A stretch of 16,444 nt of DNA from assembly GCA_937988705.1 (NCBI GenBank), contig CALKIA010000369.1:1-16444 (forward strand). Reading direction: 5' to 3'. Below, in pieces: positions 7,150 through 14,558 of the stretch (position 1 is the stretch's first letter; each line of letters begins with the position of its first letter). The notes under the pieces were generated by a model. It was not told the origin of the DNA. It searched no databases and saw only the letters and a list, made by a program, of their open reading frames with translations. Source of the stretch: an uncultured Chloroflexota bacterium. Lineage in GTDB: Bacteria; Chloroflexota; Anaerolineae; Aggregatilineales; Phototrophicaceae. A program made the position numbers and the translations under genes.

Positions 7150-8901
7150 ATGGTGAAGAAAAGCGCGTTCATTCTCTTTGCATTGCTGCTGTTGACCTTG
7201 CCCGTCAGCGCGCAGGATGGTTATTCGGTTGACTGCGGCAATGGTGTCGGCTTCGACAACGGCATCGAAATCCAGCTGGTCGAAACATCCAGTCGTATCA
7301 CGTATCGTGCTACGGCGGTGGGTGTTGGCGATTTTGATCCCGTTTTGGCGGTGTTCGATTCGGATGGCAACGGCACGTGTAACGACGATGGGGAAGCCCT
7401 CGACGGCTACGGCGTGGATTTGCCGACGACCGGTGAAGTTGGTGCGAGCAGCCTCAGTTCACAGCTCGACTTTGACGGCACAAATGGCCTGATGTCCGTC
7501 GTGGTGGGCGGCTATGGCAATGCAACGGGCGAGTTCATACTCGTGATCGAAGGTCTGACCATCACGGGCGATGAATCGTTTGGTGGTGTGCCCGTGTCGC
7601 TCAACGTGACCGCGCCGATGGTCAATTCTGGCGTTCCGCTCACTGTGTATATGGTGTCGCTGGAAAATGCGCTCGACACCAAGATCAGTAAGGTGGATGG
7701 TCAGGGAACGACGCTCTTAGACGGTGACACGCCGGTCGAATGCGATGATGCGGGGGCGGCCTCGTGCTACGGCGATTCGCAGAGCCTTGACGGTTCGGTA
7801 ATCGGCATGGAGCGCGGTTCGCTCAATTCCAATCAGCTTGACTCGATGCTCAGTCTCACGCTGGGCGGCGTAAATCTGAGCACTGACGCCTCGCAGAACT
7901 ACTTCAACTTCGTGCTGGGCAGCTTCAACGGCGAACAGACCGGCGAATTTGTCATGGCGTTCCATGTCGGGATCGGTGCGCCGAGCGGGAATGGCGGCGG
8001 CAGCGGTGGTAATCCCCCCCCACGGCAGGGTGGCGCTGACGCGACCCCGACGCCCGGTTCCGGTGGTGGCAATCCGCCGCCGCGGCAGGGACAGGGTGGC
8101 GGCAGCAGCAGCAGCGATCTGCCGGAAGGCCTCACGGTTGACTGTGACGGCGGCGTATCGTTCAGCAATGGCGTCGAAGTGGTGATCAGCCAGATGCGTT
8201 CCGGATTCACCTACACGGCGACAGCGGTTGGGCTCAACGGGTTTGACCCGGTGCTGGCCGTGCTCGACTCGAATCGCAATGGTCTGTGCAACGACGATGA
8301 CGTGAATGCGGCGCGCTACGCGGCGTCTCTGCCCACGACGGGCAATGTGAGCGCGTCGAACTTCAGCTCGCAGGTGCGCTTCGACCAGAACAGCGCCGAA
8401 ACGTTTGCGGATGTGTCGCTGGTCGTCGGTGGTTTCGGTAATCAGACGGGCGAGTTCCTGCTCATCCTCGAAGGTATGGCCGTGACTTCGGGCGATAACG
8501 CGGGCGATCCGTTCCTCGTCGGCGTGACCCAGCAGATGCTCAATTCGGGCGTTCCGCTCAGCGTCTACATGCTGACACGCGGCACGAGCGGCGTCGATCC
8601 CTATATCTACATGCTGGATGGGGATGGCAACCCGCTGCAAGATGCCGACGGTAACGATGTGTACTGCGACGATGCGGGGAACAGCAGCGTCTGCTTTGGC
8701 AGCTCGGTGCAGTTGGACAACTACAACGTGACGATCAACACGGGCACGCTGCCCGGTTGGCAGTACGACGCCATGTTGAGCCTGCCGCTCGATGCGTTCA
8801 ACTTCCCGGCTGGTGCCAACTTCCTGAACTACATGATGACCAGCTTCGGCGACAGTGAAGGCCAGTATCTGCTGGTGTTCCACATGGGCACGAGCAACTA
8901 A
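7150..8901 (+). CDS. Secreted four-repeat protein with Cys/Asp-Asp motifs (function unknown)
   Basis: 583 residues from the ATG at 7150, chosen because AGGAG lies 5 bases upstream and because it begins a classic signal peptide: MVKK, a hydrophobic run, and a predicted cut after VSA (residue 21, before QDG). An in-frame ATG at 7099 would put 17 residues before the signal. Two homologous halves (about 22-276 and 323-583) are joined by a Gly/Pro/Ser linker containing NPPPRQG twice. Each half contains two related units, giving four. Each unit has an Asp-rich turn ending in a Cys and an Asp pair (GTCNDD, VECDD, GLCNDD, VYCDD) and closes with a TGEFILV-like strand (GQYLLV in the last). Eight cysteines, two per unit, could form disulphides after export, and the Asp-rich turns could bind Ca2+. 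The units vaguely resemble bacterial pre-peptidase C-terminal (PPC-like) beta domains, but I do not recognise a named family. It is likely extracellular or surface-associated. The last gene before the terminator at 9029. Confidence 0.85.
   Translation: MVKKSAFILFALLLLTLPVSAQDGYSVDCGNGVGFDNGIEIQLVETSSRITYRATAVGVGDFDPVLAVFDSDGNGTCNDDGEALDGYGVDLPTTGEVGASSLSSQLDFDGTNGLMSVVVGGYGNATGEFILVIEGLTITGDESFGGVPVSLNVTAPMVNSGVPLTVYMVSLENALDTKISKVDGQGTTLLDGDTPVECDDAGAASCYGDSQSLDGSVIGMERGSLNSNQLDSMLSLTLGGVNLSTDASQNYFNFVLGSFNGEQTGEFVMAFHVGIGAPSGNGGGSGGNPPPRQGGADATPTPGSGGGNPPPRQGQGGGSSSSDLPEGLTVDCDGGVSFSNGVEVVISQMRSGFTYTATAVGLNGFDPVLAVLDSNRNGLCNDDDVNAARYAASLPTTGNVSASNFSSQVRFDQNSAETFADVSLVVGGFGNQTGEFLLILEGMAVTSGDNAGDPFLVGVTQQMLNSGVPLSVYMLTRGTSGVDPYIYMLDGDGNPLQDADGNDVYCDDAGNSSVCFGSSVQLDNYNVTINTGTLPGWQYDAMLSLPLDAFNFPAGANFLNYMMTSFGDSEGQYLLVFHMGTSN
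8014..8021 (+). repeat. Run of eight C within the linker codons of the secreted protein
   Basis: The codons for Asn-Pro-Pro-Pro-Arg in the first linker copy contain eight consecutive C. The second copy of the same peptide (around 8071-8085) uses CCG codons and has no such run. The frame is intact here and continues through the second half. Gain or loss of one C by slippage would truncate the protein after its first half. Confidence 0.6.
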
Positions 8902-8924
8902 GGCAATAACACAATCTTTAGCAG

Positions 8925-8987
8925 AGGGACGAGACATGTCTCGTCCCTACAAGAGCGGATTTCGTAGGGACAAGGCATGCCTTGTCC
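8925..8987. repeat. Palindromic doublet (two perfect hairpins with a 19-base spacer)
   Basis: Hairpin A, 8925-8948, is a perfect 24-bp palindrome (arm AGGGACGAGACA, then CCCTAC on the right flank). Hairpin B, 8968-8987, is a perfect 20-bp palindrome (arm GGACAAGGCA, preceded by GTA). The facing arms also pair with each other: GTCCCTAC at 8943-8950 is complementary to GTAGGGAC at 8964-8971, so alternative folds exist. The doublet lies in the 160-base gap between the convergent secreted-protein and glycosyltransferase genes, and resembles REP-type doublets. No T-tract follows either hairpin. Confidence 0.85.
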
Positions 8988-9028
8988 TCTATGCTTGTCA
9001 AGGGCTTAGCTTCTCTGAATCAACGATT

Positions 9029-9063
9029 GTCGGGGCGACCTTCTAGGTCGCCCTGACTTGTTT
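9029..9063 (+). terminator. Intrinsic terminator-like hairpin for the secreted-protein gene
   Basis: A 13-pair stem (9029-9041 with 9045-9057, one G-T pair) with loop TCT is followed by TTGTTT on the plus strand. This fits rho-independent termination of the upstream plus-strand gene, just before the stop codon of the convergent glycosyltransferase. The stem GGGGCGACCT and its GTC...GAC ends also resemble the palindromic repeat family nearby, so a repeat may have been used as a terminator. The T-tract is short and interrupted. Confidence 0.6.
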
Positions 9064-11611
9064 ACTCCCCTAACCGCACCGCATCCGATCCATCCGCCAG
9101 CCGCACCCGCGTATTCGTCCGCGCATCGTACAGCCCGACATAGAGCGTTCCCTCTCGTGGCTCGACATTGTAGGTTAGCACGTGATCGTCGATCACATAC
9201 TCGCCTGACCGCCAGCTCGAAGTTGCGCGGTTGCGGGGATAGTGATCGCTCTGCGCGATGACGATGCCATCGGCGCTGATCAACTGCGCGAACACGGTGT
9301 AATCCGCCGCGATCTCGTCCGCGCCCGCTTCCCAGATCAACGTGAGGTGCGGCGGAGTCTCGCGGGTGTACGGCGGTGCGTTGACCGAATAGCCGACCAG
9401 TGCGCCGACGCCGGGAAATTCGACGTTGAGCGGATGATCGAATACGGGTATTTCGGTGAGCATGGGCCGCGCTTCGATGGTGAAGGTGTGCAGCACCGTG
9501 CCATCTGGGAGCTCGAGGGTCGCCGTGCCGCTGGGGGCGTCTAGCGGGATGCGGATGATGCGCCAATCTAAGTAGGGGTACTGACCGCTGTTGGGCGGGA
9601 GGTTGATTGCCCAATCCTCTCCGCGCAGCGTCAGCATTTGCGGTAGTTCATTCCACGTTACCCCAATGCGTACTCGATCACCGTTTGAAAGGGGGGCGGG
9701 TACGGCGGCATCAACTGCAACCTCCGGAAGATCGGTGCGAACATTCCATGTGGCAGACGGCGCGTTCCACACGCCGAGCAGCATATCGCGCCCGGTTGTG
9801 GGTTGATCGGCGGGCGGTGTCAAGCCGGAACGATCATCACGACGATTCTCGTAGAGGCGCAGATAAACGCGGTATTCACCGAGGGCCGAGCCATACGGGA
9901 GACGCACAAGTGGGTAGGCAGTGAGCGCGTCGCCGGGGGCGAGATCCTCACTTGTCTGCTGATTTGCAGTGGCAAACGGCGCATCGGCCATGGTAATCGC
10001 TTCGACCACATCATTCACGATGATCAGTTTGGCGTTCAGTTGGCTGGAGCTTGGTGCCAGCAGTGTAATCTGTACGGGTAAACATAGTGCAGCCCCTGCG
10101 TCGAGCGCGTGGATCGCGCCGAACGCATCCACGCGGACGAGCGGTGTCCCCGCGTTATCGGTGAAAACGGCGCTGAGCGGGACGAAGTCCGGCGCCAGTG
10201 GCACCGACGAACGATACAGGTTGTTCGTCATGCCGTAAGTCGTGAATCTTTCAGGCGGCGTGAGTGTGCCGTGCTGCAAGACGCAGTCCAGCATGCCGCG
10301 ATAGTCGGCGCGCTGGGTGTACCACACGTTGAGCGCCACATCGCCGTCGCTGGGGAGTAGGGGTAGGATTTGATCGAGATCCGCGCTTTCGGGCAGCGTG
10401 ACGCGCCGCGCTGTCACGCCGAGCCGATCCCAGTAGTAGGCCAGTTCGTAGCGATCCGCGTATGACCACGTCAGCACCGTATCATCCGCCGTCAGATGAT
10501 CGGCGTAGTACTGCACCATACCGCGCGCATCGTCGTGCTCATAGAGCGGATTTTGCGCCAGTATCCAGGAGAAGGCGAAGGCGGCGACGAAGGCGACCAC
10601 GGGGATGATGCGCCAACGTTTTGGTAGCTGCGCGATACCTACACCGAATACGGTGAACAGCAGCGGCACGATCATCACAAGATAGCGCCCATGCAGGTCA
10701 TTGCCGAGTACCATCAGCGCGGCGACCAAACCCGCTGTCAGCACGAGTACATGTAAACACAGCCATGCCCCTCGCCGTCGAATGACCAGCAGCGCCGCGA
10801 TCATCACGGGGCTGAGGGAGATGTAGACAAGGTACATGAACCCGGTGATCTGGCTCCGCAAAATGCTGTATGGCGCGATTAAGAAGGCTTGCCAGAGTTC
10901 GAAGATCAACCAGAATCCAATGTGCGGCGCGCTGGTGACGGCGGCGTTCGCTTCCGTCAGGTTCAGGAAGCGCAGGACGAAGTAGGGTAGCCAGATCAGC
11001 CCGACGATGATTTGGCTACTAATCCAGCCGCGCCAGTGCGGGCGATCCGCTCGGCGACGCACGAGCCACGCGATCAGCGTCACGACGTTCAGCCACAGCG
11101 CCGCAACCACACCCGTATTGTGCGCGTATAAGAGTAAGAGCTCGGCGACGATCAGCGCCAGCCACGCCGTGCGGGTTGGTCGCGTGAGCAGTTTCTGCCA
11201 CGCCAGCGCCGCCAGCAGAATCAAGACGGCGAGCAGGGTATACATGCGCGCTTCCTGTGATGCCCACCACATCTGCGCGGAGAATGTTACGAGCAGCGCG
11301 GCGTACCAACCGGCCGATTCACCCGCGACTCGCTTGCCTAACTGGTACGAAAGCGGTATCGTAAGAAGTCCCATGAACAGGGAGAATAGGCGCAGCGAAA
11401 ATTCGCTGTCTCCCAGCAGAGTCGCATGGAGATTGAGTAGGACGTAGTACAACGGCGGGTTGGTCAGATCAGCATTAAAAGCTGCGATCAAGTTAGGCTG
11501 TACCGCCGCGAACGCCGACCAGCCTTCATCGAACCAGAGGCTTTGGGTTTGAATTCCGATAAGGCGGATCGCCGCCGCCAGCAGGATGAGTAAGACGAGT
11601 CGTGTACGCAT
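9062..11611 (-). CDS. GT39-like (GT-C fold) membrane glycosyltransferase with C-terminal beta-sandwich region
   Basis: 849 residues. Residues 1 to about 352 are an integral membrane GT-C region with roughly ten to twelve hydrophobic helices. The first periplasmic loop has the GT39/ArnT-type catalytic signature SLWFDEGWS (D28, E29), followed by NPPLYY (51-56) and SQEARMY (118-124), and GRYLVMIVPLLF near 308. Such enzymes use polyprenyl-phosphate sugars as donors on the outer face of the membrane. The acceptor here is unknown. Residues about 360-849 are soluble and probably exported. The last part (about 755-840: LTLIWEAG, YTVFAQLI, YVGLYDARTN) is a beta-sandwich of the type often attached to such proteins in Chloroflexota, to my recollection. 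No Shine-Dalgarno motif precedes the ATG, which fits a leaderless mRNA (see promoter 11611-11646). It is monocistronic and converges on the secreted-protein gene, whose product might be a glycosylation target; this is only a guess from position. Confidence 0.9.
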   Translation of the reverse strand: MRTRLVLLILLAAAIRLIGIQTQSLWFDEGWSAFAAVQPNLIAAFNADLTNPPLYYVLLNLHATLLGDSEFSLRLFSLFMGLLTIPLSYQLGKRVAGESAGWYAALLVTFSAQMWWASQEARMYTLLAVLILLAALAWQKLLTRPTRTAWLALIVAELLLLYAHNTGVVAALWLNVVTLIAWLVRRRADRPHWRGWISSQIIVGLIWLPYFVLRFLNLTEANAAVTSAPHIGFWLIFELWQAFLIAPYSILRSQITGFMYLVYISLSPVMIAALLVIRRRGAWLCLHVLVLTAGLVAALMVLGNDLHGRYLVMIVPLLFTVFGVGIAQLPKRWRIIPVVAFVAAFAFSWILAQNPLYEHDDARGMVQYYADHLTADDTVLTWSYADRYELAYYWDRLGVTARRVTLPESADLDQILPLLPSDGDVALNVWYTQRADYRGMLDCVLQHGTLTPPERFTTYGMTNNLYRSSVPLAPDFVPLSAVFTDNAGTPLVRVDAFGAIHALDAGAALCLPVQITLLAPSSSQLNAKLIIVNDVVEAITMADAPFATANQQTSEDLAPGDALTAYPLVRLPYGSALGEYRVYLRLYENRRDDRSGLTPPADQPTTGRDMLLGVWNAPSATWNVRTDLPEVAVDAAVPAPLSNGDRVRIGVTWNELPQMLTLRGEDWAINLPPNSGQYPYLDWRIIRIPLDAPSGTATLELPDGTVLHTFTIEARPMLTEIPVFDHPLNVEFPGVGALVGYSVNAPPYTRETPPHLTLIWEAGADEIAADYTVFAQLISADGIVIAQSDHYPRNRATSSWRSGEYVIDDHVLTYNVEPREGTLYVGLYDARTNTRVRLADGSDAVRLGE

Positions 11612-11646
11612 ACGCAGACTTTAGTCGGTTGCCTGCCCATCGTCAA
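11611..11646 (-). promoter_or_regulatory. Predicted promoter giving a leaderless glycosyltransferase mRNA
   Basis: Minus strand: -35 TTGACG (11641-11646, 5 of 6 consensus), a 17-base spacer, and -10 TAAAGT (11618-11623, 4 of 6). Six bases later is position 11611, the A of the ATG, where transcription would be expected to start. There is no ribosome binding site in this interval, consistent with leaderless translation. Confidence 0.55.
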
Positions 11647-11667
11647 CTGAATATCGTAAGAAACGGT

Positions 11668-11704
11668 TATAATCTCTTGCCTGTGCGCCCAGAACCGTTA
11701 CAAT
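11668..11704 (+). promoter_or_regulatory. Candidate promoters for the FHA protein gene
   Basis: Two options on the plus strand. TATAAT at 11668-11673 is a perfect -10 box but has no good -35 upstream. TTGCCT (11677-11682) with a 16-base spacer and TACAAT (11699-11704) is a fair sigma-70 pair and would start transcription near 11711, leaving about 30 bases of leader before the ATG at 11742. Both lie in the short divergent gap shared with the glycosyltransferase promoter. Confidence 0.5.
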
Positions 11705-11741
11705 GAATTTGAGTTAGTTGAGACGATTTACTGAGTTTCCT

Positions 11742-13235
11742 ATGCCTGACGAGCAAAATTCGAAGTTACCACCCGTACCACCTGCATCCGGTTCGACACC
11801 GCCGAAACCAGCCGTCCCGGCTGGGGATGCGTCGTCTCAACCCGCGGCTGAACCCGTGAGCGAGCAGCCGCTGAAGAAGCCCGAGTCCGCGCCCAAGCCG
11901 GAAATCCCGGCGGTTCAACCGACGAAACCGGAAGCTGCACCGAAGCCTGCAACTCCGCCGACGGTCAGCAAGCCGCTGTCGGCTGCGCCTGTGCCACCAC
12001 CCAAACCCGCATCAGCGCCACCGGTGAAGCCGGACGCTGCGCCCAAGCCAACACCCGTGCCGACGGTCAGCAAGCCGCTGTCCGCTGCGCCGCCGCCCAC
12101 ACCGAAGCCGGTCGTACCGCCGACCGTCGATAAACCGCTGTCTGCGGCGCAACCGCCCGCGCCCAAGCCAGAAACACCGCCCGCTCAACCGGCAAAACCG
12201 GAGAGCGCGCCGAAGCCGCCGGACACCACTGCAACGGTGCCGCCGAAGCCAACGCCCGCGCCGTCGGTGAGCAAGCCGCTGTCCGCTGCGCCGCCGCCTA
12301 CGCCAAAACCGGAAGCTTCAGCGGCACAACCACCTGCACCTAAGCCGGAGATATCGAGCGCGGCCCCGGCACAACCTGTAAAGCCGGAAATGCCTGCTAA
12401 GCCAGTCACTCCTGCGCCGCCGCCGACTGCGCCCAAGCCCAGCGCTGCCGTGTTACCGCCGCCGACTGCGCCTAAGCCGGAAGCGGCTGCGCCGGTGCCC
12501 AAAGAAACGGATAATCTGTCGCCGCTGCCCGCGTCCGAAGCAGACAAAGTTCCGGCGACCGGCTCATTGGCTTCTCAACCGAAGCAGGATGCACCCATGC
12601 CCGCGAACCCGAACAGCGAACCCGTGAACGCGTCGCCGACCAACGTGCCGAACAATAAAACTGGCCCGATGGCCAAATCGCCGCCGCCGGCCAATACGCA
12701 AAAGTGCGCGGTCTGCGGTCATGTGAATCGCGTTGGCGTGCTGGTGTGCGAAAACTGCGGGACAAATCTCGTGACCGGGCGCGAAACGACGGTCGGCACG
12801 AAGGATTTCGGGCAGCAAACCGGCGACGATACCGAGAGCCATGAAGTCATGGTCAACACGGCGGGGTCGAACCGGTTCGAAGATAACATGATGCTGCGTC
12901 TGGAAATTGATGGCGCCCCCACGCCGATCGTGATCTACCCCAAGACGGAAACCTCGTTGGGGCGGCGCGATCCGGGGACAGGCGTTTCGCCGGATATTGA
13001 TTTGACGGCGTATGCGGGGTATCGGCAGGGCGTGAGTCGCAACCATGCTATGCTGCGTCTGCGCGATAGAGTGCTGGAAATCTACGATCTAGGCAGCAGC
13101 AATGGGACGCTGGTGAATGGTGTGCGTCTGAACGCCCATCAACCGCACCCGCTGCGCGATGGTGATGAAGTTACGCTGGGTAAAATGGTGATCCGGGTGC
13201 TGTTTCAGGCCAGAAACCGCCCGCGCACCCCTTAA
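11742..13235 (+). CDS. FHA-domain protein with Pro/Ala/Lys-rich stalk and zinc ribbon
   Basis: 497 residues from the ATG at 11742. An upstream TTG at 11718 would add 8 residues; ribosome binding sites are weak for both. Residues 1 to about 315 are low complexity, dominated by Pro, Ala and Lys, with repeated PTVSKPLSAAP-like blocks. A four-cysteine zinc ribbon follows (C322-x2-C325 ... C336-x2-C339). The C-terminus (about 382-488) is an FHA domain with the phosphothreonine-binding residues in place: G407-R408 in SLGRRD, S432-R433-N434-H435, and SSNGT with N454. FHA domains read threonine phosphorylation, usually by Hanks-type kinases. No such kinase is in the window. There is no signal peptide or membrane helix, so it is cytosolic. 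The stalk probably acts as a flexible spacer or as a surface for partners. It converges with the roadblock gene, with 4 bases between stops. Confidence 0.92.
   Translation: MPDEQNSKLPPVPPASGSTPPKPAVPAGDASSQPAAEPVSEQPLKKPESAPKPEIPAVQPTKPEAAPKPATPPTVSKPLSAAPVPPPKPASAPPVKPDAAPKPTPVPTVSKPLSAAPPPTPKPVVPPTVDKPLSAAQPPAPKPETPPAQPAKPESAPKPPDTTATVPPKPTPAPSVSKPLSAAPPPTPKPEASAAQPPAPKPEISSAAPAQPVKPEMPAKPVTPAPPPTAPKPSAAVLPPPTAPKPEAAAPVPKETDNLSPLPASEADKVPATGSLASQPKQDAPMPANPNSEPVNASPTNVPNNKTGPMAKSPPPANTQKCAVCGHVNRVGVLVCENCGTNLVTGRETTVGTKDFGQQTGDDTESHEVMVNTAGSNRFEDNMMLRLEIDGAPTPIVIYPKTETSLGRRDPGTGVSPDIDLTAYAGYRQGVSRNHAMLRLRDRVLEIYDLGSSNGTLVNGVRLNAHQPHPLRDGDEVTLGKMVIRVLFQARNRPRTP
11958..12296 (+). repeat. Repeated SKPLSAAP-coding units in the FHA protein stalk
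   Basis: Four copies of a block encoding P(T/S)V(S/D)KPLSAA(P/Q) begin near 11958, 12060, 12120 and 12261. At DNA level they share most of CGGTCAGCAAGCCGCTGTC with scattered third-base differences. They alternate with PKPE/APKP segments. Uneven spacing and divergence show an old degenerate expansion rather than a fresh VNTR. Confidence 0.7.
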
Positions 13236-13239
13236 CGCG

Positions 13240-13641
13240 CTAGTAACCTAAGATTTTCTGGATCTCTGCCGCCGCTTTCTTGGTGGCGAACAGCACATGA
13301 CTGAGGCGTGCTTTCTTGTCTACCAAAACGGCGACCGAGGCACGCCCGGCGGGATACACCACCATCACGCCCTCTTCACCTTCCATCAGCAGGCGTTCGA
13401 GATCGCCTTGCGCCAACCGCCCAAGCGTGCGTTCGGCCAAACCGATTAGCGTAGCGGACATCGCCGCGACTTGTGGGCTGCTCGTGGGGTTTTCGTGTGG
13501 GTTTTCCTCATCGCCGGGAGGGTAAGCAGCAACCAGCAGACCATCAATATTCACGATCACCGACGCTTTAACTCCGTCAACGGCGATATGCAGCGTCTTC
13601 AGTGTTCGCTCTAGGATTTCGCTCCGGTATTCCTGAGCCAT
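13240..13641 (-). CDS. Roadblock/LC7 (MglB-like) domain protein
   Basis: 133 residues from the ATG at 13639-13641 (GAGAG and GGGG lie just upstream). A longer in-frame reading up to 13854 exists but overlaps trmD in another frame and adds unrelated residues, so it is rejected. The protein has the roadblock pattern: helix 1 (about 8-18), strand VKASVIVNIDGLLVAAYPP (24-42), helix VAAMSATLIGLAERTL (58-73), then strands EGVMVVYPAG and SVAVLVDK and a last helix KKAAAEIQKIL. Bacterial roadblock proteins such as MglB form dimers and usually regulate small Ras-like GTPases as activators or scaffolds. No GTPase is in the window. It lies 83 bases downstream of trmD on the same strand and may be co-transcribed. 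The residue 43-57 loop (acidic, Asn/Pro/Ser rich) is an insertion between the first strand pair and the helix. Confidence 0.88.
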   Translation of the reverse strand: MAQEYRSEILERTLKTLHIAVDGVKASVIVNIDGLLVAAYPPGDEENPHENPTSSPQVAAMSATLIGLAERTLGRLAQGDLERLLMEGEEGVMVVYPAGRASVAVLVDKKARLSHVLFATKKAAAEIQKILGY

Positions 13642-13724
13642 TACCCCAACTCTCTTCCAGCCATTACGCGGTAAAACTCTCTGTTTGTCAGTATATCCGA
13701 AACCTCGTACTTCCTCAATAAGGT

Positions 13725-14480
13725 TCAGCCACCGTGCGCATCTTCTTCGGCAAACTTCGCCAGCAAATACTTTTCCTCGTCCGTCAACGCCGCTTTTTTC
13801 AGCAAGTCCGGACGATGATGCCATGTTCGACGTAAGCCCTCTTCTCTTCGCCACCGTTCAATTTCGGCGTGATTGCCGTCGAGTAGGACTTTAGGCACAC
13901 TCAAACCCCGAAATTCCGGCGGGCGGGTGTACTGCGGGCCTTCGAGGATGCCATCGGCGTGGCTTTCCCGGTCAGCGCCGCCTTCAGCACCGAGGACGCC
14001 GGGGATGTGGCGAATCACGGCGTCCACGATGACCATCGCCGGGAGCTCGCCGCCCGTCAGGACGTAATCGCCGATGCTCACCTCATGGGTGACGACCAGT
14101 TCGCGCACGCGGTCATCGATGCCTTCGTAGTGGCCGCACACAATGCCAAAACGGGGCTGCTGCGCCAGCCAGGTCGCCATGCTGTGCGAGAACAGTTCTC
14201 CCTGCGGCGACATGAGCAGGACAGGGGTTTTCGGTTCGGGCGGTGCATCCGCCATGACCGATTCGACCGCGCTCACGACTACCGTCGGCTTGAGCACCAT
14301 GCCGCCGCCCCCGCCGTAGGGCGTGTCGTCTACCGTGTGATGGCGATCGGTTGCCCAGTCGCGAATTTGGTGCAGGCGCAGGTCGAGCAAGTGGCGGTCT
14401 TTCGCCTTCCACAACATGCTTTCGGTCATCGGGCCTTCGAACATCGTGGGGAAGAGGGTGAAAATGTCAATTCGCAGCAT
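13725..14480 (-). CDS. trmD: tRNA (guanine-N1-)-methyltransferase TrmD
   Basis: 251 residues, normal length for TrmD, which methylates G37 next to the anticodon using S-adenosylmethionine and so prevents +1 frameshifting. Recognisable family blocks: N-terminal MLRIDIFTLFPTMFEGP, DDTPYGGGGGMV (51-62), the trefoil-knot SAM site GHYEGIDDRV (116-125) and SIGDYVLTGGELPAMV (135-150), and ESHADGILEGPQYTRP (172-187) with VPKVLLDGNH (195-204). At the position usually described as the catalytic Asp (DSF in E. coli) this protein appears to have Glu (E172), by eye alignment. A strong ribosome binding site GGAGG (14490-14494) precedes the ATG by 9 bases. The usual partners rpsP, rimM and rplS are not adjacent. 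TAGAAT at 14505-14510 on the minus strand is a possible -10 box. Confidence 0.97.
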   Translation of the reverse strand: MLRIDIFTLFPTMFEGPMTESMLWKAKDRHLLDLRLHQIRDWATDRHHTVDDTPYGGGGGMVLKPTVVVSAVESVMADAPPEPKTPVLLMSPQGELFSHSMATWLAQQPRFGIVCGHYEGIDDRVRELVVTHEVSIGDYVLTGGELPAMVIVDAVIRHIPGVLGAEGGADRESHADGILEGPQYTRPPEFRGLSVPKVLLDGNHAEIERWRREEGLRRTWHHRPDLLKKAALTDEEKYLLAKFAEEDAHGG

Positions 14481-14512
14481 GCAATTTAGCCTCCGGATAC
14501 AACAATTCTAGC

Positions 14513-14541
14513 TTGCGTCTTGGGATTACGCATCGCATAAT
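14513..14541 (+). promoter_or_regulatory. Candidate promoter of the lipoprotein operon
   Basis: In the 78-base gap divergent from trmD, TTGCGT (14513-14518), a 17-base spacer and CATAAT (14536-14541) make a plausible sigma-70 promoter. It would start transcription around 14548, just at the GGGAGG ribosome binding site (14549-14554) of the first lipoprotein, so the leader would be very short. The -35 match is weak. Confidence 0.4.
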
Positions 14542-14558
14542 TTGACGCGGGAGGCTTC

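Noticed and set aside
7717..8937. 406-codon open frame on the minus strand opposite the secreted protein
   Set aside because: His/Arg-rich with no family features. The plus strand has a signal peptide, internal repeats and a ribosome binding site.
8925..9057. CRISPR-like array from repeated palindromes
   Set aside because: The repeats are not identical, spacers are irregular and short, and there are no cas genes.
9062..9614. Separate Arg/His-rich genes overlapping the glycosyltransferase C-terminus
   Set aside because: Alternative-frame readings of one continuous gene whose C-terminal beta-sandwich is recognisable.
12185..12547. Gly/Ala-rich open frame opposite the FHA stalk, resembling a PE_PGRS-type protein
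   Set aside because: It is the mirror of Pro/Ala codons on the real strand, with no start signal.
13236..13239. Shared bidirectional terminator between the convergent FHA and roadblock genes
   Set aside because: Only 4 bases separate the stops and no stem or T-tract is visible nearby.
13642..13854. 71-residue N-terminal extension of the roadblock protein
   Set aside because: It overlaps the trmD coding sequence in another frame, is Arg/Cys-rich without similarity to roadblock proteins, and the ATG at 13641 has its own upstream purine-rich site.
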